From Prolixibacteraceae bacterium (GTDB lineage Bacteria; Bacteroidota; Bacteroidia; Bacteroidales; Prolixibacteraceae), in contig CP082230.1 of NCBI GenBank assembly GCA_019856515.1, forward strand, positions 1,674,001 to 1,738,000: a stretch of DNA of 64,000 nt, written 5' to 3'. The notes below the pieces were generated by a model, which ran no database searches, was not told the origin of the DNA, and was given only the letters and a program-made list of their open reading frames with translations. The translations under genes and the position numbers were made by a program. The number at the start of each line of letters is the position of its first letter. The stretch's first letter is position 1. Positions 56,113 through 64,000 of this stretch are shown here, piece by piece.

Positions 56113-56423
56113 ATCGCACGAAAGGGATACCACAACAGCTGAGAACGCTGAGCTCCGCTCGGCATCATACCTCGTACAGGCGTGATGCTCGCGCATCCTT
56201 ATCCCCATCAACCATTTCTCACGGCACACCTATAAAATCGCTGCGCATCATCCACAACAGAGATCTGTTTCATCTATGTGCTATCTCTTACGCTTCAACC
56301 TTAGCGGTTTTCCTTCGTATCATCAGTTCCACATCCACAACATAGCCAAATTTGTGCCAATTCATTGGTACGAGAGGGATACCACAACAGCTGGGAACGC
56401 TGAGATCCAGCTCGGCATCATGC
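56113..56423. repeat. Direct repeat of about 55 bp, two copies 254 bp apart
   Basis: The phrase AGGGATACCACAACAGCTG followed by (A/G)GAACGCTGAG and CTCGGCATCAT occurs near 56117-56168 and again near 56371-56422, with only a few differences. Text between them is related to the AATCTGTTTCAT-type phrases elsewhere in the island. Confidence 0.6.
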
Positions 56424-56524
56424 CACAACCAAATCCGTGTAGATCCATCTAATCCGTTAAATCCGTGGCCTACTCCTTTCATCATAAATAATGATCCATT
56501 AGCCCCATGTCAATAACATTAATC

Positions 56525-56647
56525 GGTCAGGCCTTCAGCCCTAAATGGTAGAAGGCTACATTCCCCAAGGCTCCAACCAATAACTTGACCTTGCGGTCAA
56601 ACTATGCTTTCCACCATTGGGCTAGATTCGTTTTCCCTTTCAGGGAA
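56525..56647 (-). repeat. Structured repeat element, inverted copy 1
   Basis: In reverse complement it reads TTCCC-loop-GGGAA hairpin, CTAGCCCAATGG, then a central hairpin TTGACC-GCAA-GGTCAA, then GGAGCCTTGGG and AGGGCTGAAGGCCTG. Same order as the direct copies, but the central stem has wholly different bases that still pair. Confidence 0.65.
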
Positions 56648-56797
56648 GGTCGCAACAACTACTAAAAATCTGTTTCATCTGTGTGCTATCACTTGCACTT
56701 CAACCTTAGCGTCTTTGTGGTGTTTTTAAAATTTGTATTAAAATCCGTATCACCGTATTCCATTTAGTGCTGTAAGTGAATACTCAAAGCTGCAATC

Positions 56798-56922
56798 TTC
56801 CCTGAAAGGGAAACCGAACCTAGCCCAACGGTGAAATTCATATAATGCGCGGTAGCGCAGAATATAGAATAGAGCCTTGGGTAACCATTACCCCCACAAA
56901 CAAGGGCTGAAGGCCTGGCCCA
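56798..56922 (+). repeat. Structured repeat element, direct copy 1
   Basis: Hairpin 1 TTCCC/GGGAA (56798-56812), then CCTAGCCCAACGG, central hairpin TGCGC-GGTA-GCGCA (56846-56859) flanked by ATAT/ATAT and ATTC/GAAT pairs, then GAGCCTTGGG, which can pair with CCCAA.GG, then AGGGCTGAAGGCCTGGCCC. Confidence 0.65.
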
Positions 56923-57140
56923 AACAATTTGGAACTATTATAGCCATTTCCCTTTCAATGACATAGTTGTAATACCATTTTAAACGCAAACATCGCGTCT
57001 AAAATTGCAACAAAGAGATCTGTGCTAATCCGTTTGATCAGTTGGATTCGTGGCCATATTCACCTAAATATCAACCTTATACTTAAAGCATTTCAAATTA
57101 TTGGTATCAGAAAGAAACAAACCACAATAACCTTCAACGA

Positions 57141-57264
57141 ACCCCGAAGAGGGTGACCCAATCTAGCCCAACGGTGAAATTCATATAATGCGCGGTAGCG
57201 CAGAATATAGGATGGAACCTTGGGTAACCATTACCCCCACAAACAAGGGCTGAAGGCCTGGCCC
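57141..57264 (+). repeat. Structured repeat element, direct copy 2
   Basis: As copy 1, but hairpin 1 has changed to ACCC-CGAAGA-GGGT (57141-57154), a compensated change in both arms; the central hairpin is again TGCGC-GGTA-GCGCA. Confidence 0.6.
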
Positions 57265-57483
57265 AAACAATTTGGAACTATTATAGCCATTTCCCTTTCA
57301 ATGACATAGTTGTAATACCATTTTAAACGCAAACATCGCGTCTAAGATTGCAACAAAGAGATCTGTGATAATCCGTTTGATCCGTTGAATCCGTGACCAT
57401 ATTCACCTAAATATCAACCCTATACTTAAAGCGTTCCAAATTATTGGCACCAGAAAGAAACAAACCACAATAACCTTCAACGA

Positions 57484-57607
57484 ACCCCGAAGAGGGTGAC
57501 CCAATCTAGCCCAACGGTGAAATTCATATAATGCGAGGTAGCGCAGAATATAGGATGGAGCCTTGGGTAACCATTACCCCCACAAACAAGGGCTGAAGGC
57601 CTGGCCC
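57484..57607 (+). repeat. Structured repeat element, direct copy 3
   Basis: Nearly identical to copy 2 (343 bp earlier). The central hairpin has one unpaired change (TGCGA-GGTA-GCGCA). Confidence 0.6.
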
Positions 57608-57820
57608 AAACAATTTGGAACTATTATAGCCATTTCCCTTTCAATGACATAGTTGTAATACCATTTTAAACGCAAACATCGCGTCTAAAATTGCAACAAA
57701 GAGATCTGTGCTAATCCGTTGAATCCGTGGCCATATTCATCTAAATATCAACACCATACTTAAATTACTTCTAATTATTGGCATCAGAAAGAAACCAAAA
57801 CAATAAAACCAGAATAACAG

Positions 57821-57945
57821 GGGCCAGGCCTTCAGCCTTTGGTTAACGCGTGTGATATATACCCAAGGCTCCGAACCTTAAACTGAACTGACGTTCAGCA
57901 TAGGTTCTACACCATTGGGCTAAGTTCGGTTTCCCCTTCAGGGAA
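57821..57945 (-). repeat. Structured repeat element, inverted copy 2
   Basis: In reverse complement: hairpin 1 TTCCC/GGGAA, CTTAGCCCAATGG, outer stem GAACCT/AGGTTC enclosing central hairpin CTGAAC-GTCA-GTTCAG, then GGAGCCTTGGG and AAGGCTGAAGGCCTGGCCC. A third independent sequence for the same central stem. Confidence 0.65.
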
Positions 57946-58208
57946 TTGTTGAAGTATTGGAGTTCATTGCAACAAAAGATCCATGAAAACCCATCCAATC
58001 TGTAGCTATATTTTCCTTCATATCTTCGTGGCTTTGTGTCTTAATAATTCTTTTAAAACTGTGCTCATCCATCTAATCCATGACCACATTATTCTTTAGA
58101 GAAGAACATCACATCCTTACCAAAAGCAGTCAAAAATAAGAGTTGAAGTACTTATCCCATATTAAACAACAACCAAGCAGTTATATGACAGCCACCAAAG
58201 ACGTAATT

Positions 58209-58395
58209 AAAACGGACTATAAACGGTTTGAATACGGTGATGATTTAAATATAATTCAAACCTCTCTCGAAGTTCATTCGAAGAAAATACCAAATCGATG
58301 AGTGAACTTCGAATGAACTATGACCGAACATTGAATGATCACCGTATTAAGACCGTTCATATACCGTTTTTAAACCCTATTAAGTCAGGGGAAAA
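58209..58395. repeat. Palindromic repeat element B, related to element A
   Basis: Outer arms: AAACGGACTATAAACGGTTT and GAATACGGTGAT (58209-58241) pair imperfectly with the complement of 58338-58371. Inner arms AGTTCATTCGAAG (58271-58283) and CTTCGAATGAACT (58307-58319) are perfect. The core at 58292-58318 shares 25 of 27 bases with element A (21577-21603), and TCAGGGGAAAA follows at about 58385. The outer arms differ in sequence from those of A. Confidence 0.55.
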
Positions 58396-58632
58396 CAAGG
58401 ATCTGTTTCATATGTGTGCTATCACTTGCACATCAGCCTTAGCTTTGCTTTTCCCTTGCCTTTCATCCACAAAAAGTTCTGTTTCACCTGTGTGCCATTC
58501 TCTGTGTATCAAACCTCATATTTCAACCATTCGACATACACTGCTTCGTTTGTGTCACTTTCTAGGTACAAGAGGAAGACCTAGAAAGCGACAAGCACTC
58601 CTCACCACATACAACTTTATACACAATAATCT

Positions 58633-60969
58633 TTACTCATATCGCAACACCTCGATAGGATTAGTTCTGGAGGCTTTGATACATTGGAATAGAACTGCGA
58701 CCAAGGAGACTGACAGGACGATAACCAATGGTATAATATAGTTCCATACCCCGATAGTAACTTTGAAGGCAAATAGAGATAAGAATTGGTCACTAAAGAA
58801 TAAGAAGAGAGGAATGGAGAGGATGTAAGATAGAAATATTGGGATCATAAAGTCCAATACCTGTAAGGCAAATATCTTTGCTGTAGAGGCACCATTAACA
58901 CGTCGTATGGCAAACTCTTTTCTTCGACTCTCGACTGTAAAGTTCGCCATGGCAAACATTCCAATCAACGAGATGATTAGAGCAATGATCATAAGCAGTG
59001 ACATCATTCTATTTTGATTATTCTGATGGGCATATTTAAGCTTAAATGTTTCTGAAAGGATTTCATACCTAAAAGGAAGGTTTGGATTGACTTTATTCCA
59101 CTGGGCTTCAACCCATCTTAATGCTGTTTGTGACTCACCGGTAGTTCTTACCATGATATAGTCATCGGCTGATAGATTTGTAAAAGAATAATAGCGATAC
59201 ACTAGTGGGTAATCTAAAGCATTGAAAGGGTCTCTATGGACTTCGGATGTAACCCCAGCGACAAGAAATGTTTCTCCAGTTAATATCACTCTCTTGCCAA
59301 TGGCATCTTTAAGATGTAATCGCTCCACTGCAGCTCTATTTATCACAACCAGGTTATTGCACTCCTTGGAAGAGTCAAAGCAATCACCCTGCACATCTAT
59401 CCCCAAGAAATCAAAATAGTTTCGTGACACCCATGCATACTCCGCATGGATTTTATCTGTTGGAGTTGTTGCTAATGCCACCATTACACCATCATCCCAA
59501 CTTGCAGGAGAAGTAGATGAGTAGCAACACCCTTGTTGGTTGTCTGAGTTGGTCACAAACTTTTTGAATAGTTGATACTTCTTGGGCATCTCTCCCAATG
59601 CATTGAAAAAAACCACATTGTCTTGCTTCAACCCATTATCCCTCTGGTCCAAAAAACGAAACTGTTGGTTTACCATCATCACATAAGACAGTAGAGCAAT
59701 AGAGACCGTAAATTGAACGACAATAAACAGTTTCTGAACCTTCTTATTGCCGACATGAAGAGCAGTACCTTTTAAGCTCTCTATCTCATTGGACTTTAAC
59801 ACTACGCAAGCTGGATATAGGGTTGTTACCACACTTACGATTATGATCACGATAAACAAAAAAGCCCATAGTATTGGATTGGTAAAATCAAAATGTATTA
59901 CTGTTCCCAATACTTCATTAAACAGGGAGCTCATACCTACGGAGAGGATTAGCCCTAAGCCACAGGACAATAAGACATAGACTAGTGACCTCCAATAGAG
60001 CGATCTAATGATCGAGAACGTTGAAGCCCCATAGATACGACGTATCGCTATTCGTTTCAATTGAGACAACGATGTAAAGACAAATAGGTTAGAGAAGTTC
60101 AAGCAGGAGATTACCAAGATAAGAGTTGCTAGACTCACAAGTATGATAAGTCTTTTGTATCGATCTGATGGCGAATAAAGGTGGACCTCCTTCAAAGGCT
60201 GAAAAATGACTTTAACTTTATTCCGTTGTTCTTCCGGCTCAACTTCATAAATCTTTTTTGTCATCTTATCCGCTAAGGCTGCGAGATCTGTTCGTGGGAT
60301 AAACTTATAGTAGGTAGAGAAACGATCAAATCCAGACCAAGTAGCTCGTGCCCATGGATATGCTTTGTAGATAAATGCTACAGAGCCTACTACACGTAAA
60401 CGTATGCTTGAATTAGAAGGCATCTCTTTCATGATGGCAGAGACTTTAAAAGTGTGTCCTTGAAACTCAAATATCTTGCCTATTGCATCTCTCTTTCCAT
60501 ATAACTTCAATGCGGTAACTTCATCAATTACGATCTTATCATAAGCGTTCAAACATTGGTTTTTATCACCAAATAGAAGCGGGAAATCAAAGAACGTAAA
60601 GAAGTTACTGGATGCCATTCCAATATCCGATTGATAAAATGATTTACCTTCAGCCTTCACCATCTTAACACTTTCCTGTACAACCGAAGTAAATTCTTTG
60701 ATATCTGGCATCATCTTAGGAAGTTCAGTAGAGAAACAAGGAGAGACAGTAGGGTCAATATCCTTCTCATCATTGTAGACCCCTTCGACCATTACACGAT
60801 ATGTCTCGTCTACACCATCATGAAAGCGATCAAAACTGAGCTCTACAAGAGTCCACCAGCCAATAAGTATCACTACAGCCAGACCTATAGCCATACCCAA
60901 AAGATTGATGGTATTGGTAAGAAGGGCTTTTTTATAATCTTGTATAAAACGATCTATTTTATTTTTCAT
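58633..60969 (-). CDS. MacB/FtsX-type ABC transporter permease
   Basis: A 778-residue permease of the Bacteroidota double-length type. It has an N-terminal helix after KNKIDRFIQDYKKALLTNTINLLGMAIGLAVVILI, a large periplasmic MacB_PCD domain (VDETYRVMVEGVYND ... FKVSAIMKEMPSNSSIRLR), three helices near 280-395, then a second periplasmic domain and three final helices (MSLLMIIALIISLIGMFAMANFTVESRRKEFAIRRVNGAS). It ends KASRTNPIEVLRYE, the same end as its neighbour, so the two arose by duplication. With the ATPase at 63374 it should form a mechanotransmission-type exporter. Substrate unknown. Confidence 0.9.
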   Translation of the reverse strand: MKNKIDRFIQDYKKALLTNTINLLGMAIGLAVVILIGWWTLVELSFDRFHDGVDETYRVMVEGVYNDEKDIDPTVSPCFSTELPKMMPDIKEFTSVVQESVKMVKAEGKSFYQSDIGMASSNFFTFFDFPLLFGDKNQCLNAYDKIVIDEVTALKLYGKRDAIGKIFEFQGHTFKVSAIMKEMPSNSSIRLRVVGSVAFIYKAYPWARATWSGFDRFSTYYKFIPRTDLAALADKMTKKIYEVEPEEQRNKVKVIFQPLKEVHLYSPSDRYKRLIILVSLATLILVISCLNFSNLFVFTSLSQLKRIAIRRIYGASTFSIIRSLYWRSLVYVLLSCGLGLILSVGMSSLFNEVLGTVIHFDFTNPILWAFLFIVIIIVSVVTTLYPACVVLKSNEIESLKGTALHVGNKKVQKLFIVVQFTVSIALLSYVMMVNQQFRFLDQRDNGLKQDNVVFFNALGEMPKKYQLFKKFVTNSDNQQGCCYSSTSPASWDDGVMVALATTPTDKIHAEYAWVSRNYFDFLGIDVQGDCFDSSKECNNLVVINRAAVERLHLKDAIGKRVILTGETFLVAGVTSEVHRDPFNALDYPLVYRYYSFTNLSADDYIMVRTTGESQTALRWVEAQWNKVNPNLPFRYEILSETFKLKYAHQNNQNRMMSLLMIIALIISLIGMFAMANFTVESRRKEFAIRRVNGASTAKIFALQVLDFMIPIFLSYILSIPLFLFFSDQFLSLFAFKVTIGVWNYIIPLVIVLSVSLVAVLFQCIKASRTNPIEVLRYE

Positions 60970-61003
60970 ACATTGAAATCTTAATCATTGAATTATAGGA
61001 GGT

Positions 61004-63343
61004 TTACTCATATCGCAACACCTCGATAGGATTGGTTCTGGAAGCTTTCACTCCTTGATAGAAAACAGTAACAAAAGTCGTAAATAAGACGATTAGAGCC
61101 GTTATCAGGTATACACCTATACCAATAGTCACTTTTAGGGCAAAGTCTTCTAAAAAGCGCTCTATGAAGAGATATGCTATGGGTAATGCAATCACATAAG
61201 AGATGATAATGGGTTTCATAAATGAGAACCATTGCAATAGGAATATCTGCCTTGAAGTGGCTCCATTGACTCTTCTGATGGCAAATTCTCTTTGTCTCAT
61301 CACCACCGATAGATTTGCCATAGCAAACATCCCGAGTATGGATAGTAGAAATGCCAACACCATGGCTGTACTAAACATCCGTCTTTGATCTTTTTGACTC
61401 TGGTATAAACGACCAAATGATTCCGATAGATAACTGGGATAAATATCTAGATTGGGCTCCAGTTTATGCCAAATAGTATTCACCAACTGTAGATTCTCTT
61501 TAGATTCATTGTCTACGCGAACCATTATAGTAAAATACCTTTTTATTTGACTTTCGTCCACCGGCAAGTACAAAACAGGGTACTGTACCATGTCGGTATA
61601 ATTGTAATGTATGCCCTTTACAACCCCCTGTATGATATATTTATTATCCCCAAGATAGAACGGTTTATTTAATGGTTCTTTGAGATTTAACTTATGAACC
61701 ATTGACTCATTCACAATAACACTTTTATCTCGAACAGTAGATCCGAACCGCTGTCCTGTCATCTCTATTCCAAAGAACTCCATATAGTTCTTCGAGACTT
61801 TCTTCTGTTCCACAAGAAATTGATTCTCCTTATCAGTTATGGGAGCAGCCATATTACCACTCATAAAAAAAGATGGTAGTGTCGAAGCAAAACAGACCTC
61901 TTTAAGATGATCGTCTCTTTTGGCTTCTTGAGAGAAATATTCATAACATCGAGTAGGGTTGTTGGCAGCATGAAAGTAGATTACATTCTCTTTTTTCAGC
62001 CCCACATTCCGACTTTCGATAAACTCTAATTGTCGCTCGATGCCCATCACATAAATCATAAAAGCAATAGAGATCACAAACTGAAGAATCATAAAGAGAT
62101 ATTGTACTACATTTTTGCCCACCTTACGAAAGCGTCCAGATAGAATATCAATAATCGAGTAGTTAGATAACCACAATGCAGGATAAAGTACGGAGATAAA
62201 AGTTGTAAAAAGTATTGCCCCCAATAGTAGTCCCCATAACGAAGGGTTTCCAAAATCCAATTCAACATCGGCATGAAACACCTCATTGAATAATGAGGTC
62301 AAATGGTAGGACATAAACAGTGCAATGATAGTAGCGATAACCACATATACCAGCACTTTTTTGAAATATTGATACATGATGTGCCAACGAGAAGCACCAA
62401 ATAACTTATATAGTGCCACCCTCTTCCCATCTAGTATGGAGATCGAAATAAACACATTGGAGAAATTCACACATGCTATAATCAAAATAATGATCGATAA
62501 AAAGCCTAAGGTATGTATCTGTTTGGCAACAATCGAATTCTCATCATTATAAAGATGCTGCGCTTCCAGTGAACTTAAATAGACCTCTATCTTAAATGTT
62601 TTGGCTCCCTCACAGTGATCATATACCTCTGCCTCTATCTTCTTTGCAAGCTTGTTTTTATCCACATGATCTCCAAGCTTATAATAGGTAGCAAACATAT
62701 CATTATAGACCCATGAATCGATCCATTTAGGATTGAACTTATAGAGAGTTTCTCGGTTAAAAAGCATATGGACTTGAAGATGTGAGTTTCGTGGCATATT
62801 CTCTATCACCCCAGAGACTTGCAACAGATGACCACGATATGTCATGTTCTTTCCAATAACATTTAATGCTCCGAATATCTTTATCGCCGTCTCTCTATCA
62901 ATGACCACATGGTTAATCTTTTCTAAACAAGATGTTGGATCGCCATAAAGAAAGGGGTAAGTAAAGAAAGAGAAGAAGTTAGACGACACTGCCACAATAC
63001 CGTTTTGCATCACCTTTTTGGTGCCATAGGAGATCAGCGTAGCATTTCTTTGACAGACCATCGCAGCACTCTCAATCTCAGGCATCATTTTCGGTGCTTC
63101 TAAGTAATAAGCCGACCCTAACGTATTATCCTGCATCTTTTTGCCCTTATACAAAATACGAGCATTCACACAGTATATCTTCTCGAAATCGTCGTTAAAG
63201 CGGTCATAACTATATTCAAACATTGCCCAACAACTGGTCAATATCACCGTCGTTAAACCAATACTGAGACCCAGAATACTGATACTATTAGAGAGGAGTT
63301 CTCTTTTAAAATCATATATAAAACGTGCTATCTTTCTTTTCAT
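61004..63343 (-). CDS. MacB/FtsX-type ABC transporter permease, paralogue of the next gene
   Basis: A 779-residue permease built like the 58633 gene: opening KRKIARFIYDFKRELLSNSISILGLSIGLTTVIL, MacB_PCD, three helices, second periplasmic domain (QNGIVAVSSNFFSFFTYPFLYGDPTSC; MVHKLNLKEPLNKPFYLGDNKYIIQGVVKGIHYNYTD), FtsX helices with LSILGMFAMANLSVVMRQREFAIRRVNGATSRQIF, and end KASRTNPIEVLRYE. I use ATG 63343, which puts the MKRKIARF start in line with the paralogue's MKNKIDRF; an in-frame ATG is 18 bp upstream. The gap to the ATPase gene is 30 bp and to the second permease 34 bp, so this is one operon. The two permeases may pair as a heterodimer. Confidence 0.9.
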   Translation of the reverse strand: MKRKIARFIYDFKRELLSNSISILGLSIGLTTVILTSCWAMFEYSYDRFNDDFEKIYCVNARILYKGKKMQDNTLGSAYYLEAPKMMPEIESAAMVCQRNATLISYGTKKVMQNGIVAVSSNFFSFFTYPFLYGDPTSCLEKINHVVIDRETAIKIFGALNVIGKNMTYRGHLLQVSGVIENMPRNSHLQVHMLFNRETLYKFNPKWIDSWVYNDMFATYYKLGDHVDKNKLAKKIEAEVYDHCEGAKTFKIEVYLSSLEAQHLYNDENSIVAKQIHTLGFLSIIILIIACVNFSNVFISISILDGKRVALYKLFGASRWHIMYQYFKKVLVYVVIATIIALFMSYHLTSLFNEVFHADVELDFGNPSLWGLLLGAILFTTFISVLYPALWLSNYSIIDILSGRFRKVGKNVVQYLFMILQFVISIAFMIYVMGIERQLEFIESRNVGLKKENVIYFHAANNPTRCYEYFSQEAKRDDHLKEVCFASTLPSFFMSGNMAAPITDKENQFLVEQKKVSKNYMEFFGIEMTGQRFGSTVRDKSVIVNESMVHKLNLKEPLNKPFYLGDNKYIIQGVVKGIHYNYTDMVQYPVLYLPVDESQIKRYFTIMVRVDNESKENLQLVNTIWHKLEPNLDIYPSYLSESFGRLYQSQKDQRRMFSTAMVLAFLLSILGMFAMANLSVVMRQREFAIRRVNGATSRQIFLLQWFSFMKPIIISYVIALPIAYLFIERFLEDFALKVTIGIGVYLITALIVLFTTFVTVFYQGVKASRTNPIEVLRYE

Positions 63344-63373
63344 CACTGAGGGATTAACCATTGGTAGGGGGGA

Positions 63374-64000
63374 TTAGGCTTCTTTGAATTTCTCCACGAC
63401 AACTTTACCATCCAACATATGCACTACTCTATCGGCATAGCTAGCATCGCGATCGCTATGGGTTACCATCACAACTGTCGTCCCTGATTTATGTAGCTCT
63501 GTAAGTAACGACATCACCTCTTGTCCATTCTTTGAGTCTAGGTTTCCTGTAGGCTCATCTGCTAGAATTAGATCAGGAGAAGATACTACGGCTCGCGCAA
63601 TAGCGACTCTCTGCTGTTGTCCTCCAGACAGTTGTTTGGGATAGTGTTTTGCACGGTGAGCTATATTCATACGGGTTAAGACATCAGTGACCAAGCGCTT
63701 ACGTTCAGAACGTGAATTAGACAGATACTCTAAAGGTAAAGCCACATTCTCTTCTACAGTTAAATCGTCAATCAAGTTGAAGTTTTGGAATACAAATCCA
63801 ATCTTCCCAATACGATGCTTGGTGCGATCTCGCTCTTTTAACTTAGAGACCTCTTCCGACTTCAGCTCATAGCTTCCACCACATGGATTATCTAATAACC
63901 CTAAGATGTTCATTAACGTTGATTTCCCACAACCAGATGGTCCCATAATGGCAACAAATTCACTCTTCGAGACATGGAAATCTATACTATTCAGTGCCAC
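63374..64000 (-). CDS. LolD/MacB-type ABC transporter ATPase, 5' end missing
   Basis: 209 residues are visible, running off the window at GTG GCA CTG (VALNSIDFHV); family members carry about 20 more residues before this, so the GTG is not a credible start. Walker A is GPSGCGKST, the Q-loop is GFVFQNFNLI, the signature is LSGGQQQRVAIARA, Walker B is LILADEPTGNLDS, and the switch His is in VVMVTHSDRDAS. It drives the two downstream permeases (30 bp gap). Full-length protein should be about 225-230 residues. Confidence 0.93.
   Translation of the reverse strand: MALNSIDFHVSKSEFVAIMGPSGCGKSTLMNILGLLDNPCGGSYELKSEEVSKLKERDRTKHRIGKIGFVFQNFNLIDDLTVEENVALPLEYLSNSRSERKRLVTDVLTRMNIAHRAKHYPKQLSGGQQQRVAIARAVVSSPDLILADEPTGNLDSKNGQEVMSLLTELHKSGTTVVMVTHSDRDASYADRVVHMLDGKVVVEKFKEA

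Larger units (their letters stand above)
56821..57790 (+). repeat. Tandem array of a 343-bp unit, about 2.8 copies
   Basis: The string TAGCCCAACGGTGAAATTCA begins at 56821, 57164 and 57507, exactly 343 bp apart each time, and the following ~280-340 bp are nearly identical in all three. Differences are scattered point changes and small indels (e.g. GATCAGTTGGATT versus GATCCGTTGAATC). The third unit fades out near 57790. Each unit holds one structured repeat element and one AATCCGT-type phrase. No coding capacity. Confidence 0.85.
55892..58632. repeat. Repeat island of about 2.7 kb with no genes
   Basis: The stretch between the adaptor gene and the ABC permease gene holds no credible ORF. It is a mosaic of short repeat families in both orientations: a duplicated ~55-bp unit (56113 and 56367 regions), a structured ~125-nt element in at least five copies, a 343-bp tandem array, many phrases like AATCCGTTTGATCCGTTGAATCCGTGG-type text (AATCCGT repeats), and palindromic element B near 58209-58372. 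Higher GC than the flanking intergenic DNA. Similar repeats are known informally in many Bacteroidota genomes; function unknown. Confidence 0.75.

Noticed and set aside
55947..56485. Small ORFs on both strands in the repeat island (e.g. 73, 78 and 65 codons)
   Set aside because: They read through repeated non-coding text, overlap each other on both strands and show no signal, domain or start context.
56821..57790. CRISPR array
   Set aside because: Repeats are 343 bp with no short repeat/unique spacer pattern and no cas genes nearby.
58298..58741. 147-codon plus-strand ORF
   Set aside because: It begins inside palindromic element B, runs antisense into the 3' end of the FtsX permease gene and has no family features.

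Overview
The window looks like a chromosomal segment of a low-GC, Gram-negative Bacteroidota, most likely Bacteroidia of the marine/anaerobic Marinilabiliales type. The phylum assignment rests on TonB receptors with a CarboxypepD_reg-like N-terminus, a DUF4374 lipoprotein, LytTR two-component signalling, MacB/FtsX permeases in tandem, TAnnTTTG-type promoters and weak Shine-Dalgarno sequences. The order is inference only. No rRNA, tRNA, CRISPR array or prophage was seen.

Layout: 1-2536 is the 3' part of an AddA/RecB-like helicase-nuclease. 2698-7912 holds a GH109/Gfo-Idh-MocA protein, two secreted barrel-like proteins and a large unidentified membrane protein. 8078-12873 (minus) is an iron/heme-type uptake set (TonB receptor, DUF4374 lipoprotein, PepSY membrane protein). 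13499-16618 has cysH, a TPR protein and an LpxL-type acyltransferase. 16783-20654 (plus) is a cobalamin riboswitch followed by a siderophore-type TonB receptor and a PepSY protein. 20655-22227 is a gene-free stretch with inverted repeats. 22228-34252 (minus) is a complete ilvD-ilvB-ilvN-ilvC-leuA-leuC-leuD-leuA2/cimA-leuB operon, preceded by a promoter, a 20-residue leader peptide rich in Ile/Leu/Val codons and a terminator/antiterminator, and closed by a terminator. 34813-39665 (plus) has a GH115 glucuronidase, a small cystatin-like protein and a patatin phospholipase. 39671-40675 is a decayed group II intron sitting on the terminator of the next gene. 40748-45655 (minus) encodes a hydrazine-synthase-alpha-like/di-heme/SUMF1 fusion and a beta-propeller lipoprotein. 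46377-48315 has small genes: VOC protein, AraC-type regulator, second cystatin-like protein, HipB-like and cut-short HipA-N/HipS-like proteins. 48392-55891 (minus) is an RND efflux operon ending in a LytS/LytTR two-component pair. 55892-58632 is a 2.7 kb repeat island. 58633-64000 (minus) is an ABC exporter cassette with two FtsX/MacB-like permeases and a LolD-like ATPase cut by the window end.

How the parts work together: the ilv-leu operon makes valine, leucine and, from 2-ketobutyrate or citramalate, isoleucine. Its leader can form mutually exclusive hairpins, so charged Ile/Leu/Val tRNA supply probably sets transcription. Two separate TonB receptor/PepSY sets serve metal or cofactor uptake, one under a B12 riboswitch. 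The RND operon carries its own regulators. The most unusual items are the Bacteroidota-type ilv attenuator, two stefin-like cystatin proteins, the riboswitch-controlled siderophore-like receptor, a repeat family whose hairpins keep pairing while changing sequence, and a group IIC-like intron relic in a terminator.
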